Source: Chionoecetes opilio | Taxonomy: Eukaryota; Arthropoda; Malacostraca; Decapoda; Majidae | NCBI GenBank assembly: GCA_016584305.1 | Contig: JACEEZ010002650.1 | Coordinates: 760,150-824,149, forward strand | Length of the DNA stretch: 64,000 bases | Direction: 5' to 3' | Shown: one piece after another, positions 40,849 through 54,079 of the stretch | Position numbering within the stretch: the first letter of the stretch is position 1 | Layout: the number at the start of each line of letters is the position of its first letter | Made by a program: the position numbers and the translations under genes | The notes under the pieces: model-generated | What the model was told of the DNA's origin: nothing | Seen by the model: only the letters and a program-made list of their open reading frames with translations | Database searches by the model: none

Positions 40849-41565
40849 TTAAAAGTGGATCTTCATGTGCTGGGCAATATCCTTCTTTGTCTTGAAACAC
40901 TTGCTACAAATATCACACTTGAACTCCCGCAAGCCAGTGTGTCTAAAGGTGTGTTGGTTGAGTTCAGAACTGGTATAAAACCTTTTCCCACACTCTAAAC
41001 ATTCATGATTCTTAACACCACTGTGTTTCAAGGTGTGTTTGGTGAGGTAACTCTTTCTAGCAAATTTTTTCCCACACTCTAAACATTCATAGTTCTTAAC
41101 ACTACTGTGTGTCAGGGTGTGTTTGATGAGGTTACTTTTTTCCGTAAATCTTTTCCCACACTCTAAACATTCATAATTCTTAACACCACTGTGTGTCAGG
41201 GTGTGCTTGGTGAGGTCACTCTTTGTAGTAAATCTTTTCCCACACTCTAAACATTCAAAATTCTTAACACCACTGTGTGTCAGGGTGTGTTTTGAGAGTT
41301 CAAACTTCCTAGCAAATTTTTTCCCACACTCTAGACATTCATGATTTTTAACACCACTGTGTATCAAGAAATGTTGCTCAAGGTGACTCTTGTATTTGAA
41401 TGTTTTGTCACACTGCTGGCACTTCAGCTCACTGTCAGCCTTGTGGCCTGAGCTGCCTGCCTCCAGGTGATTCTTGCCATCACACCTGTGCCTCCCCACA
41501 CCTGAGGCAGACTGATCATGCTGCTCCCGGCCACTCATGCTGCTGCCCGGCCCCACAGCCTCCAC
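40849..41565 (-). CDS. Seven-finger C2H2 zinc-finger protein
   Basis: The product has 238 residues and is probably a nuclear DNA-binding protein. The N-terminus (about 45 residues, Gly/Ser-rich) has no recognised domain. Seven C2H2 fingers then follow at 28-residue spacing: CQQCDKTFKYKSHLEQHFLIH-type first, five of the CLECGKxFxxKSxLxKHTLTH type, and a diverged last one (CDICSKCFKTKKDIAQH). The linkers are HSGVKNxE rather than the common TGEKPY. Contact positions differ between fingers (TTKSDLT, TEKSNLI, ARKSYLT, YTSSELN), so sequence-specific binding is plausible. The start at 41565 (MEAVGPGSSMSGREQ) is the first Met of an open frame. The frame could be the last exon of a longer gene, since zinc-finger arrays are often single-exon. 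The decayed arrays at 45.3-46.75 and 54.1-55.6 kb use the same finger sequence. Confidence 0.85.
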   Translation of the reverse strand: MEAVGPGSSMSGREQHDQSASGVGRHRCDGKNHLEAGSSGHKADSELKCQQCDKTFKYKSHLEQHFLIHSGVKNHECLECGKKFARKFELSKHTLTHSGVKNFECLECGKRFTTKSDLTKHTLTHSGVKNYECLECGKRFTEKSNLIKHTLTHSSVKNYECLECGKKFARKSYLTKHTLKHSGVKNHECLECGKRFYTSSELNQHTFRHTGLREFKCDICSKCFKTKKDIAQHMKIHF

Positions 41566-42737
41566 CGCAGCAATGCTCTCGCTAACACGCGACTGCCGGT
41601 CCTGCGGGAACCCTCGGGGATGCCGGAGCGAGCCAGGTCAGTGCCGGGCGGAGCAGCCGGCTTGGACTGTGACCTCAGCATCTGCAACAGTGGTGACAGT
41701 CAGGACACAAGAGAGCCACGCGTTGCCCTGACACTCTGCACAGGACGGTGAACCCTTCCCTCAGTATTGTGGCGCCGCAAACTGGTGTCCACACTCAGGC
41801 CAGGGAATGGTACTGAAACGAGCATAAATCACACATCAAGGTGATGCCAGGATGCAGGCGGGACTTCTGGCATTGTGACCTTCAAGAGTTCATGTGGCGT
41901 GACCGTGTCTTCAGGAACGCTGTAGAGAACCTAGGTGCTCATATTTCCCTGCACTAGCCAGTGTTATGATAAAGGCAATCTGAATAATGCTGTATTCTTT
42001 GATCCTTATACACAGTCCTACACATATCACATTATCTGAAAGCACATCAACTTCTATCGAAAGAAAAGAAAATGCTTGTCCTCAGGATAATAAGGTGATT
42101 TTTCGGGTTTAGGCATCCCGCGATTTCCAGGCCGAAACTCCATTTTCCTGAATAGTTTTGATGAGTTTTGAAAGAATCCGGCACTCACTGTTTGTTTACA
42201 GGTGTGGGGGGTGCCCACCCCGCCCCGCAACCTTGCTCCGCTTCACACTGCAGAAGTAATGACAATTTTCTTTTTTTTATGATACCACCTGTTACTAAGG
42301 CAAACGAGACCTCTAACCTAACCTAACCGCAAAAATGGTGGTGCCAGGAATTCACCAATATTGAAGATGAAACTTGTCATACTGCAGTTTAATGCATTAC
42401 AAGACACGTAGTTATAACCATCCTCAACTTGTAGATCTGACCATTGGCAGTAATTCTAACGGTAATATTCCGCAGGAGTTTGCGGCGCCAGCCAGCCGCA
42501 GCAGCCGGGCAATCGCGCACCATCACATTCGCTTATTTAACCGTAATAACTAAAAAAAAAAAAAAAAAAAACCTAACCCAAACCTTTCCAAACCTATCCT
42601 AACCGAAAACAAACCTAAACGTAACCAAACCTAGCTATTATTATATAAAAATAAGCGTTATATTTTTGGTTTCTGCAAGTGAATAAGTACTGCACAATAT
42701 ACTGAGCCGAAAATAATAAGAGAAAAAGTAAGCTGTA
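41566..42737. other. Upstream region of the zinc-finger gene
   Basis: GC-rich near 41566-41760 (probable promoter or 5' untranslated part). Sequence around 42185-42265 (GTTTGTTTACAGGTGTGGGG, CCCCGCAACCTTGCTCCGCT) recurs at 47895-47970 and 56785-56860, so this upstream block is also present beside the two decayed arrays. An A19 run at 42552-42570 is followed by degenerate CCTAACC-type words. I see no second gene. Confidence 0.5.
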
Positions 42738-43401
42738 CCGTAGATAACAGTGAAGTCGCCACCTGCAGTGAAGTCGCCAGGCGCCAAATATTACGAATTA
42801 TAGCATCACTACTGATTTTTATGTGCCACTGAAGATGTTACACAGTAGTTTATATCATGATTGTATAATCTACCCTGTTTCAGCATTGTTTTATGCTTTG
42901 TATCTGCAAATATAACTGTTGCGCATTTTGCTTCTTACGTTTTTCTTCGCGCGATGACAGATAGTAAACAATAGCTTTTCGGGCGACAAGACGCAGACTT
43001 GCCAGATCTTTCAAACTTGAATAGAATTATTTTCACGTTGGCAGAGGAATTTTTATATATCCAAGCATCTTCCGCAGCTAATATATATAGAGACTTTTTT
43101 TTACTTTACCTTTAATTTCCCTGAATTCCCCAGAGTGGCGACTCAACTGTTGGGTTAAAATACTAGCTGGCGACTTTACTGTAGTAGGTATAGTGAAGTC
43201 GCCACTCGGGTTTTATTTTTGTCATTTGTTCATTTATAGCCCTAATATGACACAGATGAAGACACAAAATGACACAGACTTTCCAGATAGCCCCTTCTAA
43301 CTTTCCTGAAATCATGGATGTACAAATGTAAGTATTAACGCCACCACACGTCTGTAAATAACAAAGAAACGTAGAACTGGCGACTTCACTGTTATCTACG
43401 G
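42738..43401. mobile_element. 664-bp TA-flanked MITE (family M, copy 1)
   Basis: The left end is CCGTAGATAACAGTGAAGTC and the right end GACTTCACTGTTATCTACGG, a perfect inverted pair flanked by TA. The interior repeats GTGAAGTCGCC or its complement at least four more times, near 42768 and 43180-43205. The same element occurs in opposite orientation at 47048-47710 and in copy 2. Confidence 0.92.
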
Positions 43402-44199
43402 TAAGGCCTATGGAGCCCGCTAACTCCTGCGCAATATTAACCTTTCAAACTCCTACAACAGCCGTCTGAAATTAAAAATAACACAATGGGGCCCGGGGGC
43501 AAACCCACCCAGCGAGGGGTGTAGGTCACGGAATCAAAGCCCAGTAGGTTAAGGCGGCGTCACACTAGCACTTTTTCCGTCTAGTTTATTTCAGCAACTT
43601 TCTACAAACTAACAATTTTCTGACTGCAAAGTCAGCAAGCCGTCACACACACAGAATCGTTCGCCTGCATCACCAGTCAGCTGTTCGACTGTAAACAAAC
43701 ATGGTTCTTTGTGGTTTGTGGTTTAACCACTTTGTGGTTAAGATTATGTTTCATTAAAACCTATAAGGTTAGGTTAGGTTTCATTAAAATATATAAGGTA
43801 AGGTTAGGTTTATTTATTTTTATTTTTTTTTATTTTTCTTTTCTTTGCGCAAAATAAAACTATCTCCATTACAACACGCACCTATTGTAGGCCAAGAAAA
43901 AATAGTCTTTGTCTGAAAACGACCGCGAAACTCTCGTCCATTATTACCGACGGTTATAATGGACCAATTTACTCTACTTGAGGTAAGGATTGATTTGACA
44001 TCTTCAAGCCTCATATAGTTGGGCAGTGATGTTGATTTTTCTATGTGAACAGTATTTTTGATGATACAGCCAATTTAAGTGCAGGAAAATGTATACGCTC
44101 TAAAACGACTGGCGCCATGTTGTGACGTCACTAGCTTAGACAACAGAGCAAAACAGCTGTCAAGCGGCCGCTACTATTATGTACTACCTACTAATACAC

Positions 44200-44785
44200 C
44201 AACTTGCATTACCCCTACTACCGCAAGATGACCAGTAATCCTCCTTCAAGTGATGTAGTAGGTATTCACTGTGTTTGTGAATATGTAAGTTGTAGTTTAT
44301 AAGGAAAAAGTGGATAGACAGAGTGGATAGATAAGTGGCCCGTGACACCTGACAAGTGACGACTTCTGGGATCGGCATTCCTTATAGGGAGCTTAAATGA
44401 ACCTGCAATGACATGTAAAGCTAGACAGATAGACGAACTCATAGAGGAACAGGTAGAAATGTATGGCTTTCTTTCCCCACATAAGCAAACATACACCCTT
44501 CGTCACTCTACTCACCACTACAACCTTTACTAACCATACATTTCTACCTGTTCCTCTATGAGTTCGTCTATCTGTCTAGCTGTACATGTCATTGCAGGTT
44601 CATTTAAGCTCCCTATAAGGAATGCCGATCCCAGAAGTCATCACTTCTCTGGTGTCACGGGCCACTTTGCTCTGTCTATCCACTTTTTCCTTATAAACTA
44701 CAACTTACATATTCACAAACACAGTGAATACCTACTACATCACTTGAAGGAGGATTACTGTCATCTTGCGGTAGTAGGGTAATGC
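44200..44785. repeat. Large palindrome (~260-bp arms, ~63-bp loop)
   Basis: The left arm (44200-44463) and right arm (44527-44785) are complementary almost throughout: AACTTGCATTACCCCTACTA at the left edge and TAGTAGGGTAATGCAAGTT at the right edge. The loop holds CCCCACATAAGCAAACATAC. Most likely a foldback MITE inside the Harbinger-like element. Noisy counterpart at about 52937-53526. Confidence 0.9.
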
Positions 44786-45329
44786 AAGTTAGTTAGGTTA
44801 GTAAAATAAAACTATAATTTGCGGTTTGCTGAGCCAAAACAAGCCGATCAGCTGATCAGGCGAGATCTGAGTCTGCAGTTACTACGTCACAACCAATGAC
44901 AGCGTGTTCCGCCGTGTTGTGATATTTTGGCCCCAAAAAGGCCATATATTTCATTTATGGTGCATTTCTCAGCAAAAAGAATATGAGTACAGTGATATGT
45001 AGCCTATATTGCACCCAAAGCTTTATAATACTCCGTGTTTTAGGTGTGAGTAAATTGGTCCATTACGTGCCTTGTAATGCATTAAGTTGTAGTAGAACAA
45101 TTTCCTTCATGACATCGTAAAAAAAAGTAAGCTGACAGGCTTGTGGAGCCCGCCAACTTCTGCGGATTATGCACCCAAAAACATAGTTACCGAAATAGGA
45201 AATGTAGGTACTTATTACTTCTATTGCCGTTTCTTTAGCTGTGCTTTCCTGTGCCTGTATGTTTGTTTTTTGTGCAATGAATTTTCTAAATTCAGATAAA
45301 TGAGGTTAAGCTTTGGTTAGGTTAGGAGG

Positions 45330-46754
<1,425 letters not shown>

Positions 46755-46905
46755 GCGAGAGACTGCTGGCTGTTATATAGAACCGGCTTTTAAATGTATT
46801 TACATGTACAATAGTCACTTGAATATTTTTAATACTTTCAAACGTATTGAATTATAATTTGCAAAAAATTACTGATTTATATCGAATATCTTTAAAGTAA
46901 TCACT

Positions 46906-47028
46906 ATGGATTTTGATTTGACTAAGAAAGTTGACTTCATCTTTGCATACAAAGACGATCACGAGCGACTGACTGATGCAGACGGACTAACTAGTCAGAG
47001 CGAGAAAAAACCAACGGAGATTGACTAA
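46906..47028 (+). CDS. 40-residue frame at the right edge of the Harbinger-like element
   Basis: ATG to TAA encodes MDFDLTKKVDFIFAYKDDHE, then RLTDADGLTSQSEKKPTEID. The frame is acidic and soluble-looking, and I do not recognise it. It ends just inside the element's TIR. The same sequence is present, with indels, at 55763-55885 in copy 2. It could be a first-exon remnant of an element-encoded protein, or chance. Confidence 0.3.
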   Translation: MDFDLTKKVDFIFAYKDDHERLTDADGLTSQSEKKPTEID

Positions 47029-47047
47029 CTAGACGGAAAAAGTGCTA

Positions 47048-47710
47048 CCGTAGATAACAGTGAAGTCGCCAGTTCTACGTTTCTTTGTTATTTACAGACA
47101 TGTGGTGGCGTTAATACTTACATTTCTACATCCATGATTTCAGGAAAGTTAGAAGGGGCTATCTGGAAAGTCTGTGTCATTTTGTGTCTTCATCTGTGTC
47201 ATATTAGGGCTATAAATGAACAAATTACAAAAATAAAACCGAGTGGCGACCTCACTATACCTACTACAGTAAAGTCGCCAGCTAGTATTTCAACCCAACA
47301 GTTGAGTCGCCACTCTGGGGAATTCAGGGAAATTAAAGGTAAAGTAAAACAAGTCTCTATATATATTAGCTGCGGAAGATGCTTGGATATATAAAAATTC
47401 CTCTGCCAACGTGAAAATAAATTCTATTCAAGTTTGATAGATCTGGCAAGTCTGCGTCCTGTCGCCCGAAAAGCTATTGTTTACTGTCTGTCATCGCGCG
47501 AAGAAAAACGTGAGAAGCAAAATGCGCAACAGTTATATTTGCAGATACAAAGCATAAAACAACGCTGAAACAGGGTAGATTATACAGTCATGATATAAAC
47601 TACTGTGTAACATCTTCAGTGGCACATAAAAACCAGTAGTGATGCTATAATTCGTAATATTTGGCGCCTGGCGACTTCACTGCAGGTGGCGACTTCACTG
47701 GTATCTACGG
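47048..47710. mobile_element. 663-bp TA-flanked MITE (family M, copy 2, inverted)
   Basis: Same ends and interior as 42738-43401 but reversed. Inserted at the TA within GTGCTAGTGTG of the Harbinger-like TIR; removing it and one TA restores a perfect match to the left TIR. Confidence 0.93.
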
Positions 47711-47726
47711 TAGTGTGACGCCGCCT

Positions 47727-48560
47727 TTAGTGAACTAGCGGGGATGTCGGGGGGGGGGGGGGACATTTGTGTCAGGAGCGTATGGGTCAACAAAGAGTAT
47801 TGTTCTAAACTGCAGATTTACCACGAAACTATTTTTTTCTGATGTTTGGATGCGTATTGAATGAATCTGGCACTCGTTTTTGTCGGCAATCAATGTTTGT
47901 TTACAGGTGTGGGGGTGCCCGCCCCGCCCCTCCCGGCCCGCCCCGCAAACCTTGCTCCGCTTCGCACCGCCGTAGTACATAATGACTATTTGCTTATTTT
48001 TATACATCCCCCTTTTTCATGTTCATGATTTCAGACTTTTAAAAGCCCACTACCGATACAATACCGGAGAAAACACCACCAACCGTTCTGACCCGACTTT
48101 GCAGTTGTTGTCGGCGCCAGTCAGGTGTGTGAGGCGGTGTCCTTGGGCTGCAGTCAGTTCGTACACAAGTTGGTTCGTGGTCTATATGAAACCATAGTAG
48201 TTTCGTACACTCAGCTCAGAGTTGAACTTGATTACTAGAGTTACGAATCGACACCAAGTATGTACGAAAAAACTCAAAATCAGTGTACGAAACAACTAAC
48301 AAAACTTGGGTACGAAACCACTTGTGTATGATACTCCCTGTGAGCGTGTCCTTACCCACGGCTTCTTCTTCTTCTTCTTCTTGTGACCTTTTCTGCTTAT
48401 TATCGCTTTGTAGGTGAGCTTTGTCAAGCTCGAGGTCGAACTTGACACATATCTTCCTTCTTTGCCACTCTGTAGCCCTTTCTTTCCCCGCCACCTGTGG
48501 GGAGAGAAGGGCACAACAGGGCAGTATATACACAGACATAAGTCCCTCCTATCACCTACC
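47727..48560. other. Spacer with empty LINE site
   Basis: G14 run at 47749-47762; GC-rich block at 47900-47975 shared with 42190 and 56790. At 48161-48178 (GTACACAAGTTGGTTCGT) lies the uninterrupted form of the site that holds a 5.7-kb LINE in copy 2. A CTT repeat lies at 48361-48382. 48280-48560 is probably the 3' untranslated part of the LINE fragment that follows. Confidence 0.55.
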
Positions 48561-48860
48561 CTCCTATACGTCTTCTACATTCCCACGCAATCTTTTTTCC
48601 CAAGCCTGCTTTAAAAATATCTTAGTTATTTCTACTATTTTCCTTCTCTCCTCATTACTCCCATACAGTCCTAGCACAGTAAGGATTCCCCCATCCACCT
48701 CGTATATCCTCCTATCCCATTCACCGTCTCCTATCACTCCTAATATGGACTGTATCAGCCTCCTCCTCTCCTGCTCATATCTGCCACACTCTATTATCAA
48801 GTGTTCAATAGTTTCCCTTATTCCTCTACAGAAGCTACAGGCCTGCCAGGGGCCAGATGC
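48561..48860 (-). mobile_element. LINE C-terminal fragment (I/Jockey group)
   Basis: The minus strand reads SFCRGIRETIEHLIIECGRY, EQERRRLIQSILGVIGDGEW, DRRIYEVDGGILTVLGLYGS, NEERRKIVEITKIFLKQAWE, KRLRGNVEDV. The CxFC...HLIxECxxY word is the zinc-finger-like motif after the RNase H or reverse transcriptase domain in many I-group LINEs. 5' truncated. A damaged copy lies at 63080-63370. Confidence 0.7.
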
Positions 48861-51430
48861 TGAGAGTGAGCTAGGGCGCCCTATCCACTAGGGCGCCTGT
48901 GGTAAGGCGAAACGCCCTCCCACCGCTATGCTCAGTCGAGATTGCTGCCTTAGTGGCACCGCTAAAGGCGCTGAAAACTAAGGCATGGTCAGACCCTGAC
49001 TTAGTGAGCTGCTGAGGGCCTTTGACAGACATTCATCTTCTGTTTATAAAGCAAATACACCCTTTTTTCATTTCCTACAACGTAAAAATTGGTGTTTACG
49101 ATTTATGTTGCGGGTATGTATGAATTGACGTGCAAGATAATGCGGCATTATAGGGTGTTTTATGCTGGGAAAAGGGGGGGAGATGCTGAGAAGTGCCATA
49201 GAGGAAAGCAAAAAGAGCGCCTTACCCGTCTTCAGGCGCTTTTGTAAGGGCCCGGAAGGCACTGACAAACCCATGTACAGTCAAAATTCAGGCGCTTTTG
49301 CACTGCCTTAACCTCCAAAGCCTATGGGGGGCGTGGTCAGAATCCTACACCCCAATCACGTTCCCTATCTGACCCCTGTTGGGGCAGTTTCGCCATCACA
49401 AGGCTTGAACGTCCTGTGAAGAAAGAATTTTGTCCCCCCCTCCAAACCCAAGCACTTAGGGCAAGAACACCGCTCTCCCCCCCAAAAAGCTGTTTCATCA
49501 CAATTTTGCGTTCAAGCGGGTTTTTGACCACTTATTTTTTTTGCATTAGGGGCCTACCCATGATAATCTTTAAGGTGTCCCGTTTCCCGGGACGTGGTAA
49601 AAATTTAAGCAAGCAACACCCAGGAAAAAGGAGAAGATGAATAAAAAAGGTGAAAAAAAGTTTATAAAGATTTCTTTTTTGCTTATTATCTTTTATAGTA
49701 TTTTACTGCGGGTTTTATGCTTCATGATAGCACTAATGTCTGGGAAAGAAACTATTTTCACTGCCCTAAAATCATTGGTAGTATGTAATACCGGTAATAG
49801 CACAACATTTAGTGCGGGGGGAGCACTGCCGCCGCCCCCCGCCCCCCGGGCCCCAACCAAACCAAAACACAACATTTCTTATACCAGCATATAACACCCT
49901 TTAAAGCCGCATTTGTCTTGCACGATCAATTCATACAACCTTTCAACCCCTTTAATACGTAAACACCAATTTTACGTGTAGGACTGAAACAAAGGGTATT
50001 TGCTTTAAAACAGAAGAGGAAGTCTGTAAAGGCCCACAGCATCACTAAGTCAGGGTCTGACATGCCTTTGTTTAGGGGCCTTTAGCGGTGCCACTAAGGC
50101 AGAGTCTCGACTGAGCATTGGGTGGAGGGGGTTTCGCCTTACACAGGCGCCCTAGTGGGTAGGGCCCCTAGCTCACTCTCAGCATCTGGGCCCCAAAAAA
50201 GTTGTGTTTTGTGTTGGTTAGGGGCGGGCGGCGAGCGGCGGGCGCAGGTGCTCCGCCCGCACTAAAATGGAAATATTACACGGGATTATCATACTACCCG
50301 TGATTTTTAGGAAGTGAACATACCATCATCTTCACGAGACATTAGTGCTATCATGAATGCATAAAACTTCGTAAACTATACCCCAAATAAAAAATGAAGC
50401 AAAAAGAAAAGTGTTTTAAACTTTTTTTTTTTACCTTTTTTTATTCAATCTTTCCTTTTCCTGGGAAGTTGCTTTTATAAATTTTCACTCACTGTCCGGA
50501 ATCGCACACCTTTAAAGATTTCATGTGTATGGACTCCCAAAAAAAATAATAAGGGTCAAAACCTGCGATGAACTCAAACTTGGATGAAAAAGTTTTGGCG
50601 GGGGGAGAGCGGGGTGTATCCCTTTCCCCTAAGGCTTGGGGTTTGGGAGGGAGGGACAACATTTCCTTGCTTCGCAGAGACGTGTTCACCTTTTGATTGG
50701 TTGAAGCGCTAAGCAGCGCTCAGATAGGCAAGTGATGGCTAGAGGATTCTCGGACCACCCCCCGCCATGGTTTGGAGGGGAAGGCGTGCAAAAGCGCCTG
50801 AACTTCGCTGTAATGGGGTTTTGTCGGCCTTAGCCGGGCCGTTACAAAAGCGCCCGAAGACGGGTAAGGCGCCCTTTGCCTTACCTCTAGGGGCCCTTTC
50901 ACATCTCCCCCCAGATGCTGAGAGCGAGCTAGGGGCCCATCCACTGGCGCCTTTTGGGAAGGGGAAACGCCTCCCCCGCTATGCTCAGTCGAGATTTCTG
51001 CCTTTGGGCACCGCTAAAGGGGTGAAATAAGGCTGGTCAGACCCGGGCTTAGTAGCTGTGTGGCCTTTGACAGACTTTTATCTTCGTTTTAAGGCAAATA
51101 CAGCCTTGTTTCGTTTCCTACAAAGTAACAATTGGGGTTTTGATAAAGTGTTTTAAAAGGGGTGTAGAATTGATCGTGAAAAACAAATGCGGCAAAGGGG
51201 TTTCTATAAGCTTATATGCTGGGGAAAAATGTTTTGTTGTGTGTTGGTTGGGGGGTGGGGAAAGGGATAGACAAGTGCACCAAAAAGGGGCCCGCCCCCC
51301 ACTAAAAAAGTATATTATACGGGATTTTAAAATTTCCAGATGTATTTGGCAACGAAATACCATCACTTTCGAGACATTTTGAATCATGACTGATAAAAAA
51401 TTTCATAAACTTAAATTAATAAGATAATGA
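48850..51430. repeat. Cluster of inverted and direct repeats
   Basis: A ~320-bp block starting AGATGCTGAGAGTGAGCTAG lies forward at 48850-49170, reversed at 49880-50190 and forward again at 50915-51230. A second block (49175-49860) is reversed at 50200-50905, so 49175-50905 is one large imperfect palindrome centred near 50040. The sequence after 51225 repeats part of 50200-50390. Indels and homopolymers are common. No supported gene; the small Gly/Pro frames are artefacts. Confidence 0.75.
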
Positions 51431-52540
51431 AGCAAAAGAGAAAAAGTGTATAAAATTTTTTTTATTATTTTCTTTCCTTTTTTTTTTTTTAACTTTTACT
51501 CCTCCAATTCCCCCTTTTTTACGGTTCACCAGTAGTTATGATCATGATTCGTATAATCTACCCGTTTCAGCATTGTTTTATGCTTTGTTATCTGCAAATA
51601 TAACTGTTGCGCATTTTGCTTCTTAAGTTTTTCTTCGCGCGATGACAGAATAGTAAACAATAGCTTTTCGGGCGGACAAGACGCAGGACTTGCCAGATCT
51701 TTCAAAATTATAGAATTATTTCACGTTGGAAGAGGAATTTTTATATATCCAAGCATTCTTCCGCAGCTAATATATTATAGACTTTTTTTTACTTTACCTA
51801 ATTTCCCTGGAATTCCCCAGAGTGGCGGACGCAATGTTGGAGTTAAATACTAGCTCGCGACCTTTACTGTAGTAGGTAGTGAAGTCGCCCACTCGGGTTT
51901 TATTTTTGTAATTTGTTCATTTATAGCCCTAATATGGACACAGATGAAGACACAAAATGACACAGACTTTCCAGATAGCCCTTCTAACTTTCCTGAAATC
52001 ATGGAGGGTACAAATGTAAGTATTAAACGCCACACACGTCTGTAAATAACAAAGAAACGTAGAACTGGCACTTCACTGTATCTACGGTAAGGCCTATGGA
52101 GCCCGCTAACTTCCCCTGCGCCAATATGTAACCTTTTCAAACGCCTACAAACAGCCGTCTCTTTTTTTTTGAAATTAAAATAACACAATGGGGCCCCGGG
52201 GGCAAACCCCACCCAGCGAGGGGTGTAGGTCCACGGAATCAAAGCCCAGTAGGTTAAGGCGGCGTCACACTAGCACTTTTTCCGTCTAGTTTATTCCGCA
52301 ACTGTTACAAACTAACAATTTTCTGACTGCAAAGGAGCAAGCCTCCACACACCAGAATCGTTCGCCTGCGATCACCAGTCAGCTGTTCGACTGTAAACAA
52401 ACATGGTTCTTTGTAGGTTTGTGGTTTAACCACTTTTTGGTTAAGATTTATGTTTCATTAAAACCTATAAGGTAGGTTATGTTTCATTAAAACCTCTTAA
52501 TAGGTAGGGTAGGTTTCATTAAAATATATAAGGTAAGGTT

Positions 52541-52578
<38 letters not shown>

Positions 52579-54079
52579 CTTTGCGCAAAATTTAAAACAT
52601 CTCATTACAAAACGCACCATTGTAGGCAAGAAAAAAATAGTCTTGTCTGAAAACAACCGCGAAACTCTCGTCCATTATTACCGACGGTTAAATGGACCAA
52701 TTTACTCTACTTGAGGTAAGATTGATTTGACCTCTTCAAGCCTCCATCATAGTTGGCAGTTATGTTGATTTTTTCTATGGGAACAGTATTTTTGATGATA
52801 CAGCCAATTTAAGTGCAGGAAAAATTATACGTTATCAAAAAACGACTGGCGCCATGTTGTGACTCACAGCTTAGACAACAGTAGCAAAACAGCTGTCCAG
52901 CGGCCGCTACTATTATGTACTACCTAGTAATACAACCAACTTGCATTCCCCTACTACCGCAAGATGACCAGTAATCCTCCTTCAAGGATGTAGTAGGTAT
53001 GCTCACTGTTGTTGTGATATGTAAGTTGTAGTTTATAAGAAAAAGTGGATAGGACAGAGTGGATAGATAAGTGGCCCGTGACACCTGACAAGTGACGACT
53101 TATGGATCGCAGTTCCTTATAGGAGCTTAATTGAACCTGCAAGACATGTAAAGCTAGACAGATAGACGAAACTCATAGAGGAACAGGTAGAAATGTATGG
53201 CTTTCTTCCCCACATAAGCAAAACATACACCCTTCGTCACTTCTACTCCACCACTACAACCTTTTTATAACCATACATTTCTAACCTGTTCCTCTATGAG
53301 TTCGTCTATCTGTCTAGGCGGTACATGTCCATTGCAGGTTCAGTTAGCTCCCTCTATAAGGAATGCCCATCAGAGTCACACTTGTCTGTGTCACGGGACA
53401 CTGGCTCTGTCTATCCACTTTTTCCTTATAAACTACAACTGACATATTCACAAACACAGTGATACATTACTAATTCACTTGAAGGAGGATTACTGGTCAT
53501 CTTGCGTAGTAGGGGTAATGCAAGTTAGTTAGGTTAGTAAAATAAAACTATAATTTGCGTTTGCCTGAGCCAAAACAAGCGATCAGCTGATCAGGCGACG
53601 ATTCTGAGTTTCGTTACTTACGTTCACAACCAATGACAGCGCGTTCCGACTGTGTGATATTTTGGCCCCAAAAAGGCCATATATTTCATTTATGGTGCAT
53701 TTCTCAGCAAAAGAATAATGAGTTACAGTGATATGTAGGCCTATATTGCACCCAAAGCTTTATACTACTCCGGTTTTGAGGGTGTGAGTAAATTGGTCCA
53801 TTACGTGCCGTAATGCATTAAGTTGTAGTAGAACCAAATTTCCTCATGGACATTCGTAAAAAAAAAGTAAGCTGACAGGACTTGTGGAGCCCGCAAACTT
53901 TCTGCTTGGATTATGCCACCCAAAAACATAGTTAACGAAATAGGAAATGTAGGTACTATTACTTCTATTGGCCGTTTCTTTAGCTGTGCTTTCCTGTGCC
54001 TGTATGTTTGTTTTTTGTGCAAATGAATTTCTTAAATTCAGGATAAAGAGAGTTAAGCTTGGTAGGTTAGATAGGCATT

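Noticed and set aside
42540..42640. CCTAACC-rich stretch as an interstitial telomere
   Set aside because: The words are irregular and few; a TTAGG array would show strict five-base periodicity. GGTTAGGTT words (43765-43810) are equally irregular.
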